Shown: positions 29,304-38,521 of the stretch, in pieces
Layout of the letters: each line of letters begins with the position of its first letter
Numbering within the stretch: position 1 is the stretch's first letter
NCBI GenBank assembly: GCA_025352085.1
Contig: JANXUA010000122.1
Location: forward strand, 62,001-126,000
DNA length: 64,000 bases
Source: Caulobacteraceae bacterium
Lineage (GTDB): Bacteria; Pseudomonadota; Alphaproteobacteria; Caulobacterales; Caulobacteraceae
Direction: 5' to 3'
The notes under the pieces: generated by a model
Databases searched by the model: none
What the model was told of the DNA's origin: nothing
Seen by the model: the letters and a program-made list of their open reading frames with translations, nothing else
Position numbers and translations under genes: made by a program

Positions 29304-30554
29304 ATGTCCGAACCCGAGAGCGACTCGCCCTCTGTCCGCGATCTTTTGCGCGAACGCGACTATGTGGCGTTCTGGATTTCACGCTGGTTGGGCACGTTGG
29401 GGACGCAGATCCAGAGCGTGGCGATGGGCTGGCAAGTCTACGCCCTTTCCCGCCAGAGCCTAGGTGTCGGCGCTTCGGCGTTCAACGTCAGCTTGATCGG
29501 TCTGGTGACGTTCGCCCCCTTGTTGCTGCTGGCCCTGCCGGCAGGGGAGACGGCGGACCGGCATGATCGTCGCGCCGTGCTCTTGGCCGGCTACGTCGGT
29601 GAGATCGTCGCGGTGGGGTTTCTGACGGCGGCGACGGCGTTGCATTTCGCCACCATCCCGCTTTTACTCGCCGTTGCGGTCGCATTCGGCGTGGCGCGCG
29701 CCTATTTCTCACCGGCGAATACGGCGCTGGGGCCCATGCTGGTGCCGCGCGAACTTCTGCCGCGCGCCATCGCCTTCAATTCCCTGGCCTGGCAGTCGGC
29801 GTCGATCATAGGACCGGCGATCGGCGGCCTGCTGGTCGCGGTTTCGCCCAGCGGCGCCTTTGCCGCGGCGTTGGGGCTCTATCTGATCGCGGCGGTGAGC
29901 CTGACGTTTATCCGCGGCAATACCCGGCCCACGGTGCAGCCGGGTTCGCGGCTGGCCCTGATGAAGGAGGGTCTGGCTTATGTCTGGACCAACCGGGTGG
30001 TGTTCGGGGCGATTTCACTGGATCTGGCGGCGGTGATCCTGGGCGGCGCGACAGCCCTGCTGCCGGCCTTCGCCAAGGACGTGCTGCACCTGGGCGCCCA
30101 AGGCTTCGGCATACTTCGCGCCGCGCCGGCTCTGGGCGCGACGGTGGTGGGCCTGACCCTGGCGCGGGCGCCGATCCGGCGCCATGCGGGCATGATCATG
30201 TTCGCCGGCGTCGGCGTATTCGGCGTGGCGACGGTGGTGTTCGGCGAATCCACGCTGCTGTGGTTGTCGGTCATCGCCCTGGCCGTGCTGGGCGGCGCGG
30301 ACGCGCTCAGCGTCTTCGTGCGCCAGACCCTGGTGCAGCTGATAACGCCCGACGCCATGCGCGGGCGGGTCGGTGCGGTGTCGGGCCTGTTCATCGGCGC
30401 CTCCAACGAATTGGGAGAGTTCGAAAGCGGCCTGGTGGCGCGCTTTTTGGGGCCCGTGGGCGCGGCCGTGTTCGGCGGCGTCGGCGCGATCGTCGTCACC
30501 GGCGCCTGGGCGGCGCTGTTTCCGGCCTTGCGCAAGGCCGACCGCCTCGAATAA
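29304..30554 (+). CDS. MFS transporter, EntS/MFS_3 type
   Basis: The 416-residue protein has about 12 membrane segments and the MFS_3 (enterobactin-exporter-like) signature: FWISRWLGTLGTQIQSVAMGWQVYAL near the N-terminus, the AGETADRHDRRAVLLAGYV loop between helices 2 and 3, and RELLPRAIAFNSLAWQSASIIGPAIGG. It is likely a proton-driven exporter in the inner membrane; the substrate is unknown. It is followed after 34 bases by a short-chain dehydrogenase gene on the same strand. Confidence 0.88.
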   Translation: MSEPESDSPSVRDLLRERDYVAFWISRWLGTLGTQIQSVAMGWQVYALSRQSLGVGASAFNVSLIGLVTFAPLLLLALPAGETADRHDRRAVLLAGYVGEIVAVGFLTAATALHFATIPLLLAVAVAFGVARAYFSPANTALGPMLVPRELLPRAIAFNSLAWQSASIIGPAIGGLLVAVSPSGAFAAALGLYLIAAVSLTFIRGNTRPTVQPGSRLALMKEGLAYVWTNRVVFGAISLDLAAVILGGATALLPAFAKDVLHLGAQGFGILRAAPALGATVVGLTLARAPIRRHAGMIMFAGVGVFGVATVVFGESTLLWLSVIALAVLGGADALSVFVRQTLVQLITPDAMRGRVGAVSGLFIGASNELGEFESGLVARFLGPVGAAVFGGVGAIVVTGAWAALFPALRKADRLE

Positions 30555-30588
30555 GTCGTCCCGTTCAATAGCGAGGAGACCTAGAAGC

Positions 30589-31509
30589 ATGGGCGTTCTG
30601 GATGGCAAGGTTGTGCTCGTCACCGGCGGCGGCAACGGTATTGGCCGCGAATGCGCCCTGATCGCCGCGGCCGAAGGGGCCAAGGTCGTCGTTAACGATC
30701 TGGGCGGCAGCCTGGCCGGAGGCGACGAGGGTTCCGCCGGTCCCGCCGAAACCGTCGCCCAGGAAATCCGCGCCGCCGGCGGCCAGGCGGTCTCCAATTC
30801 CAACAGCGTCACTTCGCTCAAGGCCTGCGAGGGCCTGCTCGAACAGGCGATGGACAGTTTCGGCGGTCTGCATGCCGTGATCAATCCCGCCGGCATCCTG
30901 CGCGACCGGATGTTCCACAAGATGAGCGAGGCCGACTGGGACGACGTAATCGCCGTGCACATGCGCGGCACCTTCAACGTCTGCCGCGCGACCATCGAGC
31001 ATTTCCGCAACCAGGGCGACGGCGCCTACATGCTGTTCACCTCGACCTCGGGCCTGCTGGGCAATATCGGCCAGGGCAATTACGGCGCCGCGAAGATGGG
31101 CATAGCGGGCCTGTCGCGCATCATCGCCATGGAGGGCGCGGCCAAGGGCGTGCGCTGCAATTGCGTCGCGCCGGTGGCCTGGACGCGCATGACCCAGTCG
31201 GTGCCGGTGCGGGACGAGGCCTCCGCCGCACGCCAGAAACTGATCGCCGAAACCATTCGCGCCGATCAGCCGGCCCGGTTCTCGGTCGCCCTGGTCTGCG
31301 ACGCCGCCAAACACGTCACCGGTCAGGTGTTCGGGGTCAGCGGCGATAACATCCTACTCTACAGCCAGCCCCGCGCGATCGCGACCCTCAACAAGGCCGA
31401 GGGTTGGACCATCCCCGCCATCCTCAACGAGGCCATCCCCGCCATGAGCGACAAGTTCTACTCCCTCGAGCGCCCGCCCCTCACCTCCAACGACGGAAAG
31501 GCCGCGTGA
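30589..31509 (+). CDS. SDR family oxidoreductase, 17-beta-HSD4-like
   Basis: The 306-residue protein is a short-chain dehydrogenase/reductase. It has the cofactor motif TGGGNGIG (residues 13-20), NPAG in place of NNAG, the catalytic Ser in [11 protein letters not shown] and the Tyr-Lys pair in [11 protein letters not shown]. The C-terminal extension after residue 240 ([18 protein letters not shown]) and [13 protein letters not shown] resemble the peroxisomal multifunctional-enzyme type, suggesting a 3-hydroxyacyl-CoA dehydrogenase. GAGGAG precedes the ATG. It overlaps the next SDR gene by one base. Confidence 0.9.
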   Translation: MGVLDGKVVLVTGGGNGIGRECALIAAAEGAKVVVNDLGGSLAGGDEGSAGPAETVAQEIRAAGGQAVSNSNSVTSLKACEGLLEQAMDSFGGLHAVINPAGILRDRMFHKMSEADWDDVIAVHMRGTFNVCRATIEHFRNQGDGAYMLFTSTSGLLGNIGQGNYGAAKMGIAGLSRIIAMEGAAKGVRCNCVAPVAWTRMTQSVPVRDEASAARQKLIAETIRADQPARFSVALVCDAAKHVTGQVFGVSGDNILLYSQPRAIATLNKAEGWTIPAILNEAIPAMSDKFYSLERPPLTSNDGKAA

Positions 31510-32297
31510 TGGCCGGCCGGCTCGAAGGACGCTCCGCCGTCGTTACCGGCGCCGCCAGCGGGATAGGCCGCGCCAGCGCGCTCCTGTTCGCCAGGGAAGG
31601 CGCGCGCGTGGTGTGCTTCGACCGCGCCGAGGCGGTCGAAGAGACCGCGGCGATGATCAAGGCCGCCGGAGGAACGGCGCTCAGCTTGCGCGGCGACGCG
31701 GGCGCCGAAGCCGACGTCATCGGCCTGCTGAACCTCGCGGTTTCAAGCCACGGCGGCCTGGACGCGGTCTACGCCAACGCCGGAATCAGCGGCGGCTGGA
31801 CGACCATGGAGGAAGCGACGCCGGAATTCTGGATGAACATCCTGCGCATCAATCTGATCGGGCCGTTCCTGGCCATCAAACACGCCAGTCCGATCATGCG
31901 CGTGGGCGGCAAGGGCTCGATCATATGCACCGCTTCGGTGGCCGGCATCCGCTCAGGCGCCGGCGGCGTGCCCTACAGCGCCAGCAAGGCCGGCGTGATC
32001 AATCTCGTGCAGACCACCGCCAATGTACTTTACGGCACGGGCGTGCGGGTCAACGCCATCTGTCCCGGCCTGATCGAAACGGGCATGACCGCGCCGATTT
32101 ATCAGAACGCCCGCGAGCGCGGTACGGACGACAAGATCGGCCAGCTCAATCCCCTGCGCCGCGGCGGGCAACCGAACGAGATCGCCAACGCAGCCCTGTT
32201 TCTGGCCTCGGACGACTCATCCTATGTCAACGGCCACGCCCTGGTCGTCGACGGCGGTCTGTCGACCTCGCATCCGGTAGGCACGCGGCGGGCTTAG
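31509..32297 (+). CDS. SDR family oxidoreductase
   Basis: The 262-residue classical short-chain dehydrogenase has TGAASGIG (residues 12-19), ANAGISGGW, catalytic Ser in ICTASVAG, the YSASKAG Tyr-Lys motif and the usual C-terminal [14 protein letters not shown]. Its ATG shares the last A of the preceding SDR stop (TGATG), so translation is coupled and the two may act in one acyl or lipid pathway. Substrate unknown. It converges on ispE with only two bases between stops. Confidence 0.92.
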   Translation: MAGRLEGRSAVVTGAASGIGRASALLFAREGARVVCFDRAEAVEETAAMIKAAGGTALSLRGDAGAEADVIGLLNLAVSSHGGLDAVYANAGISGGWTTMEEATPEFWMNILRINLIGPFLAIKHASPIMRVGGKGSIICTASVAGIRSGAGGVPYSASKAGVINLVQTTANVLYGTGVRVNAICPGLIETGMTAPIYQNARERGTDDKIGQLNPLRRGGQPNEIANAALFLASDDSSYVNGHALVVDGGLSTSHPVGTRRA

Positions 32298-32299
32298 CC

Positions 32300-33175
32300 T
32301 TACCGCGCGCCCAGCCGACAGGGGCGCACCCACCAGGTCGGATGGGCGGCGACCAGCCGCTCGGCCAGCCGCCCAGCGTCCGCCGCTGTCTCGACCAGGG
32401 CGAACGATGTCGCGCCGGAGCCGGACATCCGCGCCAGCAGGGTCTCGGGCTGATCGGCCAGCGCGCGCAGGGCCTCGCCGATCAGGGGTTGCAAGGCCAG
32501 CGCGGGGGCTTCGAGATCATTGCGCAGATGGGCGAAAACGGCGGCGGCGCGGCGGGCGGACGTCAAGTTGGGCGGTAAAACGGGGCGATCGGCGCCCGGC
32601 CCAGCCGGATGGTCGTCGAAGGCGCCGTAGACCGCGGCGGTGGATGACGGCGCGCCGGGATTGACCAGCACCGCGTCGAGTACGGGCATGGCCGGCGCGG
32701 GAGAAAGGTCATCGCCGCGGCCCTCGGCGATCACCGTCCGCGAGGCGAGGCAGGCGGCGACGTCGACGCCCAGGATCCTCGCCATGGCGTCGAGGTCGGG
32801 GTGCGACGCGTCCACGCCATTGTGCGACGCCAGCAATTGCAGGGTCGTCGCTGCGTCCGCCGATCCGCCGCCCAGACCGGCGGCGACGGGCAGGCGCTTG
32901 TCGAGGGTGAGGCCGAAAGGTTCGGACGCCCGTCCGAACCGCTCCAGAAAGAGATCGCGCGCGCGCGCAACGAGATTGTCGCCGCCGTCGCTCAAGGCGC
33001 CGCCGAACGGTCCTCCAACCGTCAGACCCATCGGCGCGCCGGGCGTGAGGCTGAGCTCATCGCCGACATCGGCGAAGATCATCAGGCTGCACACCGGATG
33101 ATAACCGTCGGCCTGCTTTGGGCCGACGTGCAGAGAGAGGTTGATCTTCGCCGGAGCGAGGCGGCGCAAAACCAT
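32300..33175 (-). CDS. ispE: 4-diphosphocytidyl-2-C-methyl-D-erythritol kinase
   Basis: IspE phosphorylates CDP-methylerythritol in the MEP isoprenoid pathway. The 291-residue GHMP kinase has the N-terminal APAKINLSLHVGPKQADGYHP, the ATP loop LPVAAGLGGGSADAATTLQ and the C-terminal MSGSGATSFAL. It is transcribed downstream of the long TPR lipoprotein gene and starts 13 bases after that gene's stop. The partial overlap of the two suggests an operon. Confidence 0.95.
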   Translation of the reverse strand: MVLRRLAPAKINLSLHVGPKQADGYHPVCSLMIFADVGDELSLTPGAPMGLTVGGPFGGALSDGGDNLVARARDLFLERFGRASEPFGLTLDKRLPVAAGLGGGSADAATTLQLLASHNGVDASHPDLDAMARILGVDVAACLASRTVIAEGRGDDLSPAPAMPVLDAVLVNPGAPSSTAAVYGAFDDHPAGPGADRPVLPPNLTSARRAAAVFAHLRNDLEAPALALQPLIGEALRALADQPETLLARMSGSGATSFALVETAADAGRLAERLVAAHPTWWVRPCRLGAR

Positions 33176-33188
33176 GCGTGGGAGCCGC

Positions 33189-34943
33189 CTAGGAGCCGGC
33201 GACGACGGCAGGGCCTGCCGCCGCGCCTAGGCCATGCTTTAGCTTCTCATCGATCTCGATTTTTAGCTTGGCCGACGGCTCAAGGGTCAGGACGCGGCGC
33301 CATTGATATTGCGCCTCGATCCGGCGGTTCACCCGCCAATACGCGTCGCCCAGATGGTTGTTGACGTCCGGATCGCCCGGTTCGAGCTCCACGGCGCTCT
33401 CAAGTTTGGTCACCGCCGTGGTGAAATTGCCCATCCGGTAATAGCCCCAGCCCAGGGAATCGAGCATGGCGCCGGAGTCCGGCTGCAGGCTCACCGCCTT
33501 TTGCACCATCGCCAGGGCGGCGGGCAGCTTCTCGCCCCGGGCGATCCAGGAATAGCCCAGAAAATTGAGCAGTTCCGGCTCGTCGGGCTGTTTCTTGAGG
33601 GCGGTCTGCAGGTCGCGCTCGGCATCGGGCCAGCGACCGCTTTCCTCGAAATCGACAGCGCGCATATACAGCAATCGCCAATCGGCGTTGTCGCCGGCGC
33701 GGGCGATGATCCCGTCGAGCACCTTGGCTGACTCGTCATATTGTTCCCCGGCGCGTAGAAGATCGGCCAGAGTGACCGCCACGCTTGGCTCGTCCGGTGC
33801 GGCGGCGAAGGTTTCGCGGGCGATCTTCAGCGCCGCGTCTTTGTCGCCGGCCTTTTGATAGCTCCAGGCGAGCTTGTCCCGCGCCGACGCGTATTGATCC
33901 GATCCGGGGTGCGCCGCGCCGTAGGCCACGCGCGCGCCGTCCAGATCGTTGGTGTCGCTGAGGATGTCACCCACCATCACCCACGCTTCGTCCCGCTCGG
34001 GGTCGAGCCGTAGAGCAAGGCGCAGATAGGCCAGGGCGAATTCGCCCTGCTTCTGCTCGATCAACTGACCGGCCGGCGCCATCAAGGCCTCGGCGGCCGA
34101 TTGGCGAAGGCTGGCCTCGCGTGGGGCCGGCTTGCCGGCGGCGGCCCGGGCGCGGGCTGTCCCCAAGGCGCCCGCGTCGCCATAACGGCCGATAGCGGAG
34201 TCATAGATGGCCACCGCGTCGGCCGAGCGTCCACGGCGCTCAAGCATTTCGCCAAGGTCGAGGCTGGCGATCCCGCCGGGATCCCCCTTGGCGATCAGGG
34301 CGCGAAAGGCGGTCTCGGCCTCGTCAAAGCGGCGCGCGCGCTCGAATAACTTGCCTTGATCGAGGTTGGCGAAGAACTGCGACACCGGCGCATCGGCGAT
34401 GATCGGGTGGGCGATGGAGCCGTTCGCGTCGCCCGCCGCCGCCGCCGCCCACGGCGCGAGCAGGGCCGTCGCCGCCTCGTGCGCCGGATCGGCGTCTGGG
34501 CTGGTCAGCAGATCGCGCGCGCGTTTGCCCTGACCTTCGGCAAGGGCCTCGACCCCGCGCACCAGAACTCCGAAACGACGCAGGCCGGGCTCCATGTCCG
34601 GCCCGGTCGGGGCCAGGGCCGCGGCCGCCCGCACATCGCCGGCGAGCAGGGCGGCGGTGAAGGCGCGCATCCCCAAATACCGCCCGTCTTGCCCGACGTT
34701 GGCATTCGCCGCGCGCCCGAAAAAGCCGGAGGCCGCGTCGCTGCGTCCGTGTTGGGCCGCCGCCTGACCGGCCAGGAACAGACCATAGGGCGAACCGCCA
34801 TCGGGGACGGATCCCGCCACGGCCGTCTTCGCGGGCGCCCCGCCATCTGACGCGCCCACGGTGGCGCAGGCGCACAACGCCATCAGCGGCAAACAGGCCA
34901 AGACCTTAAAACATGAATGCATGGAGGATGTTCTGATCGCCAT
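33189..34943 (-). CDS. Long TPR-repeat lipoprotein
   Basis: The product (584 residues from this ATG) has a lipoprotein signal with a likely lipobox LCAC (about residues 22-25). Helical TPR-type repeats follow over most of the length, the clearest near the C-terminus: LLNFLGYSWIARGEKLPAAL, MLDSLGWGYYRMGNFTTAV and DVNNHLGDAYWRVNRRIEA. The pattern is close to alphaproteobacterial YbgF/BamD-like or PEP-CTERM-associated TPR proteins. It probably sits on a membrane and scaffolds a complex. The start could also be the ATG at 34922. Confidence 0.85.
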   Translation of the reverse strand: MAIRTSSMHSCFKVLACLPLMALCACATVGASDGGAPAKTAVAGSVPDGGSPYGLFLAGQAAAQHGRSDAASGFFGRAANANVGQDGRYLGMRAFTAALLAGDVRAAAALAPTGPDMEPGLRRFGVLVRGVEALAEGQGKRARDLLTSPDADPAHEAATALLAPWAAAAAGDANGSIAHPIIADAPVSQFFANLDQGKLFERARRFDEAETAFRALIAKGDPGGIASLDLGEMLERRGRSADAVAIYDSAIGRYGDAGALGTARARAAAGKPAPREASLRQSAAEALMAPAGQLIEQKQGEFALAYLRLALRLDPERDEAWVMVGDILSDTNDLDGARVAYGAAHPGSDQYASARDKLAWSYQKAGDKDAALKIARETFAAAPDEPSVAVTLADLLRAGEQYDESAKVLDGIIARAGDNADWRLLYMRAVDFEESGRWPDAERDLQTALKKQPDEPELLNFLGYSWIARGEKLPAALAMVQKAVSLQPDSGAMLDSLGWGYYRMGNFTTAVTKLESAVELEPGDPDVNNHLGDAYWRVNRRIEAQYQWRRVLTLEPSAKLKIEIDEKLKHGLGAAAGPAVVAGS

Positions 34944-34996
34944 TTGGGTCGTCCGCAAGTCGCGAGTCATCGATACCGGGACATGGCTCAGTCCGC

Positions 34997-36670
34997 CTAC
35001 ATATTGGGATAGTTGGGGCCGCCGCCGCCTTCGGGAGTGGTCCAGGTGATGTTCTGCGACGGATCCTTGATATCGCAGGTTTTGCAGTGGACGCAGTTTT
35101 GCGCGTTGATCTGGAAGCGCGGATTGTTTCCCGCCTCGTCGTACAGCACTTCGTACACGCCCGCCGGACAATACAGCCGCGCCGGTTCGCCAAACTCGGG
35201 CAAGTTCACCGAGATGGGAATATTGGGATCGGTCAGCTTCAGGTGGGTGGGCTGATCCTCCTCGTGATTGGTGGCCGAAACGAACACGCTGGAGAGCTTG
35301 TCAAAACTAAGAATCCCGTCCGGTTTGGGATAGACGATAGGCGTGTGGTCTTTGGCCAAGCCGGTCGAGGCGGCATCGGTCTTTTCGTGCTTCAGCGTGC
35401 CAAAGAACGAGAACCCGCCGAACAGGCTGGCCACATGCAGATCGGCCATGATCAGGGCGCTACCGAGCCAGGTGCCAAATTTTGACAACAGGGGCTTGGC
35501 GTTGCGCACGATGTACAATTCCTTCGCCACCCAGGAATTGTCATAGGCGGCCTGGTACTCCACCAACGCGTCGCCGCCGCGACCGGCGGTGATGGCGTCG
35601 AACGCCGCGTCCGCCGCCAGCATGCCGGTCTTCATGGCGTTGTGGCTGCCTTTGATGCGCGGCAGGTTCACGAACCCCGCCGAACAGCCGATCAGCACCC
35701 CGCCGGGAAAACACAGGGCGGGCACCGACTGATAACCGCCTTCGGTGATCGCCCGCGCGCCATAGGCGATGCGTTTGCCGCCCGCCAGATAGCGGCTGAT
35801 CGCCGGGTGGTGCTTCATCCGCTGGAACTCGTCGAAGGGCGATAGCCACGGGTTCTTGTAGTTGAGGTGCACCACGAAGCCGACGGCGACGTAGTTGTCG
35901 CCAAAATGGTACATAAAGCTGCCGCCGCCGGTGTCGCTTTTCAACGGCCAGCCGACGGTGTGCTGCACCAGACCGCTGTCGAAGGCGGCGTCAGGCACCT
36001 GCCATATCTCCTTCAGGCCGATGCCGAATTTTTGCGGCGACTTGCCTTCGGTGAGGTTGAATTTCGCCTGCAGCTGCTTGGCCAGCGAGCCACGCACGCC
36101 CTCGGCGATAAAGGTGTATTTGGCGCGCAGCTCCAGGCCCGGCTGATAGCCGTCCTTGTGATGCCCGTCCTTGGCGACGCCGAACACGCCGGCGACCACC
36201 CCCTGCACGACGCCATCCTCGCCATAGACGACTTCGGAGGCGGCCATGCCGGGATAGACTTCGACGCCGAGGCCTTCGGCCTGCTCGGCCAGCCAGCGGC
36301 ACACGTTGGCGAGCGAGGCGATATAGTTGCCGTGGTTGTGCATCAACGCCGGCATCGGCCAAGTCGGAATGTTCAAACTTCCGGCCGGGCCGAGGGCGAC
36401 GAAGCGGTCCTTGGCGACCTTGGTTTCCAGCGGCGCGCCTTTGGCCTGCCAGTCGGGAATCAATTCAGCCAACGCCTTGGGATCGATGACCGCGCCCGAA
36501 AGAATGTGCGCGCCGACCTCCGAGCCTTTTTCCAGCACGGCCACGGAAATCTCCGAGCCGGCCTGTGCGGCTCTTTGTTTGAGACGAATTGCCGCCGCGA
36601 GGCCCGCCGGTCCGGCCCCGACGATGACCACGTCATAGTCCATCGCTTCGCGTTCGACGTCTTCGCTCAT
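34997..36670 (-). CDS. Electron transfer flavoprotein-ubiquinone oxidoreductase
   Basis: ETF-QO passes electrons from ETF (fed by acyl-CoA dehydrogenases) to ubiquinone at the inner membrane. The 557-residue protein has the FAD motif VGAGPAGLAAAIRLKQRA near residue 16, LSGAVIDPKALAELIPDW, the amphipathic membrane-association helix region, and the C-terminal 4Fe-4S cysteines in YCPAGVYEV and CVHCKTCDIKDPSQNITW. It fits with the acyl-CoA dehydrogenase at 45267-47048 and the enoyl-CoA hydratase at 41728 as a fatty-acid oxidation set. Confidence 0.97.
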   Translation of the reverse strand: MSEDVEREAMDYDVVIVGAGPAGLAAAIRLKQRAAQAGSEISVAVLEKGSEVGAHILSGAVIDPKALAELIPDWQAKGAPLETKVAKDRFVALGPAGSLNIPTWPMPALMHNHGNYIASLANVCRWLAEQAEGLGVEVYPGMAASEVVYGEDGVVQGVVAGVFGVAKDGHHKDGYQPGLELRAKYTFIAEGVRGSLAKQLQAKFNLTEGKSPQKFGIGLKEIWQVPDAAFDSGLVQHTVGWPLKSDTGGGSFMYHFGDNYVAVGFVVHLNYKNPWLSPFDEFQRMKHHPAISRYLAGGKRIAYGARAITEGGYQSVPALCFPGGVLIGCSAGFVNLPRIKGSHNAMKTGMLAADAAFDAITAGRGGDALVEYQAAYDNSWVAKELYIVRNAKPLLSKFGTWLGSALIMADLHVASLFGGFSFFGTLKHEKTDAASTGLAKDHTPIVYPKPDGILSFDKLSSVFVSATNHEEDQPTHLKLTDPNIPISVNLPEFGEPARLYCPAGVYEVLYDEAGNNPRFQINAQNCVHCKTCDIKDPSQNITWTTPEGGGGPNYPNM

Positions 36671-36767
36671 GACCCTTGCAAACCCCTGTCGTGCTTCAAC
36701 GGCGCTTCGCCCGCGCCCTTGCCTTACGCTTAATCGAAGGCGATGCTTGAACGGTCAAGGAGAAACC

Positions 36768-37607
36768 GTGTTTCCGCCCGCAGACCCGACCCCGCGCGCC
36801 CTCGAAAGCCTGCTCGCCTTCTGGACCGACGCGGGGGTGGACGCGTCCTATTCCGACACCCCCGTGGACCGCACGATCGCCGTGACGCGGCCGGCGGCGA
36901 CGAAACGCGCGCCGTTCGCCCCGCCGACCGCAACCGCCGCGCCGCTGCCCGCCGCCGCGCCGCCCGCGCCGCAGACGCCGATTCCGGCCGAAGCGATCGA
37001 CGACGCCCGCCGCGCGGCCGAGGGCGCGGTGGATCTGGCCGCACTCGAACAGGCCATCGCCGCCTTCGACGGCTGCGCTCTGAAGACCGCCGGCGCCCGG
37101 CGCGTCGTCTTTTCGCGCGGCGCGCCGGACGCGCCGGTGATGATCATCGGCGAAGCGCCCGGCGCCGACGAGGATGCTCAAGGGTCGCCCTTCGTCGGTC
37201 GCGCTGGCCAGCTTCTCGACCGCATGCTCGCCGCGGCCGGCCTTACCGGCCGGGTGTTCATCACCAACACCGTGTTCTGGCGCCCACCCGGAAACCGCAC
37301 GCCGACCCTTGCCGAGCAGGCCGCGTGCGCGCCGTTCCTCGAACGCGCCATCGCCCTGGTGAATCCCAAGCTGCTGTTGCTGGTCGGCGGCGCCTCGGCC
37401 AAGGCCATGCTCAAGACCAATGACGGTATTTTGGGCCTGCATGGCCGCTGGTTCGAATGGCGCTCAAGCGACGGCGCTCTGGAAGTTCCCGCCCTGCCAA
37501 CCCTCCACCCGGCCTTCCTGCTGCGTCAGCCGGCGGCGAAGAAGAAGAGTTGGGAGGATTTGCTGACGTTGGTCGAGCGGCTCGATCGCGCGGCGCGGCC
37601 AGGTTAG
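36768..37607 (+). CDS. Uracil-DNA glycosylase, family 4-like
   Basis: The 279-residue protein would excise uracil from DNA. Motif A reads GEAPGADEDAQGSPFVGRAGQLLDRML and motif B HPAFLLRQP. In family 4 enzymes four cysteines hold a 4Fe-4S cluster; aligned by eye, the first is Phe (AFDGCAL) and the third is Trp (FWRPPGNRTP), while the second and fourth Cys (AACAPFL) are kept. So the cluster is probably lost. An N-terminal Pro/Ala-rich region of about 90 residues precedes the domain. The GTG start lies five bases after AAGGAGA. Close homologues of this Trp form are known from alphaproteobacteria. Confidence 0.85.
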   Translation: MFPPADPTPRALESLLAFWTDAGVDASYSDTPVDRTIAVTRPAATKRAPFAPPTATAAPLPAAAPPAPQTPIPAEAIDDARRAAEGAVDLAALEQAIAAFDGCALKTAGARRVVFSRGAPDAPVMIIGEAPGADEDAQGSPFVGRAGQLLDRMLAAAGLTGRVFITNTVFWRPPGNRTPTLAEQAACAPFLERAIALVNPKLLLLVGGASAKAMLKTNDGILGLHGRWFEWRSSDGALEVPALPTLHPAFLLRQPAAKKKSWEDLLTLVERLDRAARPG

Positions 37608-37639
37608 GCGCCCGTCGCGCCCAACGTCGCTGGCGGACT

Positions 37640-38521
37640 CTAAACCAAGCTGACGTCGATCTCCTTGTGCGTCAGAATCGTCCCTACCGACGCCATCATC
37701 ACGGCGCCGACGGCGGCCATCTGCAGGAAGGTCAGGTGTTCGCCGAGGAGCACGAAACCGGCCAGGACGCCGACCGCGGGCTCGAGACTGGAAAGGACAC
37801 CGTAGGTCGCCGCCGGCAGGCGGGTCATGGCGTACATTTCGAGCGAATAGGGGATGACGGTGGTCATCACCGCGACCGCCATGGCAAGCGGCAGAACCGC
37901 CGGGTTGAACAGGCCGAGGCCCGCGTGGGCCAGGCCGAACGGCGCCACGACCACCGCGGCGATGATTGTGCCGAGCGCGACAGCGCGGCCCGGTCCGACC
38001 GCTCCGGCCTGTTGGCCAAAGATGATGTAGAGCCCCCAGCCCGCGCCGGCGCAAAGCGCGAACCCCATACCGACGAGGTCGAGATGCGCGGACGCGTCGC
38101 TCCACGGCAAAAGCAGCAGGAGCCCGACCGCCGCGCCGGCCGCCCACACAAAATCCATCGCCCGGCGCGACGAAAAGATTGCGACGGCGAGGGGGCCGGT
38201 GAATTGCACCGCCGCGGCGATTCCCAGCGGAATGGTGCGGATCGCCATATAGAAACACAGGGTCATGCAGCCAATGGCCGCGCCGTAGCCGAGGGTCGCC
38301 CATCCGGCTTTCACCTTGAGGGGTGTTCGCCAAGGCCTCCAGATCGCCGCCAAAATCATGGCCGCGAACGCGAGCCGCAGGGTCGATGCGCCTTCCGCGC
38401 CGACGGCGGCAAACAAGCCTTTGGCGAACGAGGCGCCGCCCAGAAACGCCACCATGGCGATCAGCATGGCGCCGATCGGCAGAATCGGCGTTGAGCGCCG
38501 ACGTTTCGACGTCGGCGTCAA
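37640..38521 (-). CDS. DMT-superfamily exporter (EamA/RhtA type)
   Basis: The product (293 residues) has about ten membrane segments and two EamA repeats, as in the RhtA homoserine/threonine exporter: FTGPLAVAIFSSRRAMDFVWAAGA in the first and YGVLSSLEPAVGVLAGFVLLGEHLT in the second. The substrate is unknown. Its likely TTG start at 38521 overlaps the TGA stop of the radical SAM gene (TTGA), so they are translated as a pair. An ATG further in would remove the first membrane segment. Confidence 0.82.
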   Translation of the reverse strand: MTPTSKRRRSTPILPIGAMLIAMVAFLGGASFAKGLFAAVGAEGASTLRLAFAAMILAAIWRPWRTPLKVKAGWATLGYGAAIGCMTLCFYMAIRTIPLGIAAAVQFTGPLAVAIFSSRRAMDFVWAAGAAVGLLLLLPWSDASAHLDLVGMGFALCAGAGWGLYIIFGQQAGAVGPGRAVALGTIIAAVVVAPFGLAHAGLGLFNPAVLPLAMAVAVMTTVIPYSLEMYAMTRLPAATYGVLSSLEPAVGVLAGFVLLGEHLTFLQMAAVGAVMMASVGTILTHKEIDVSLV

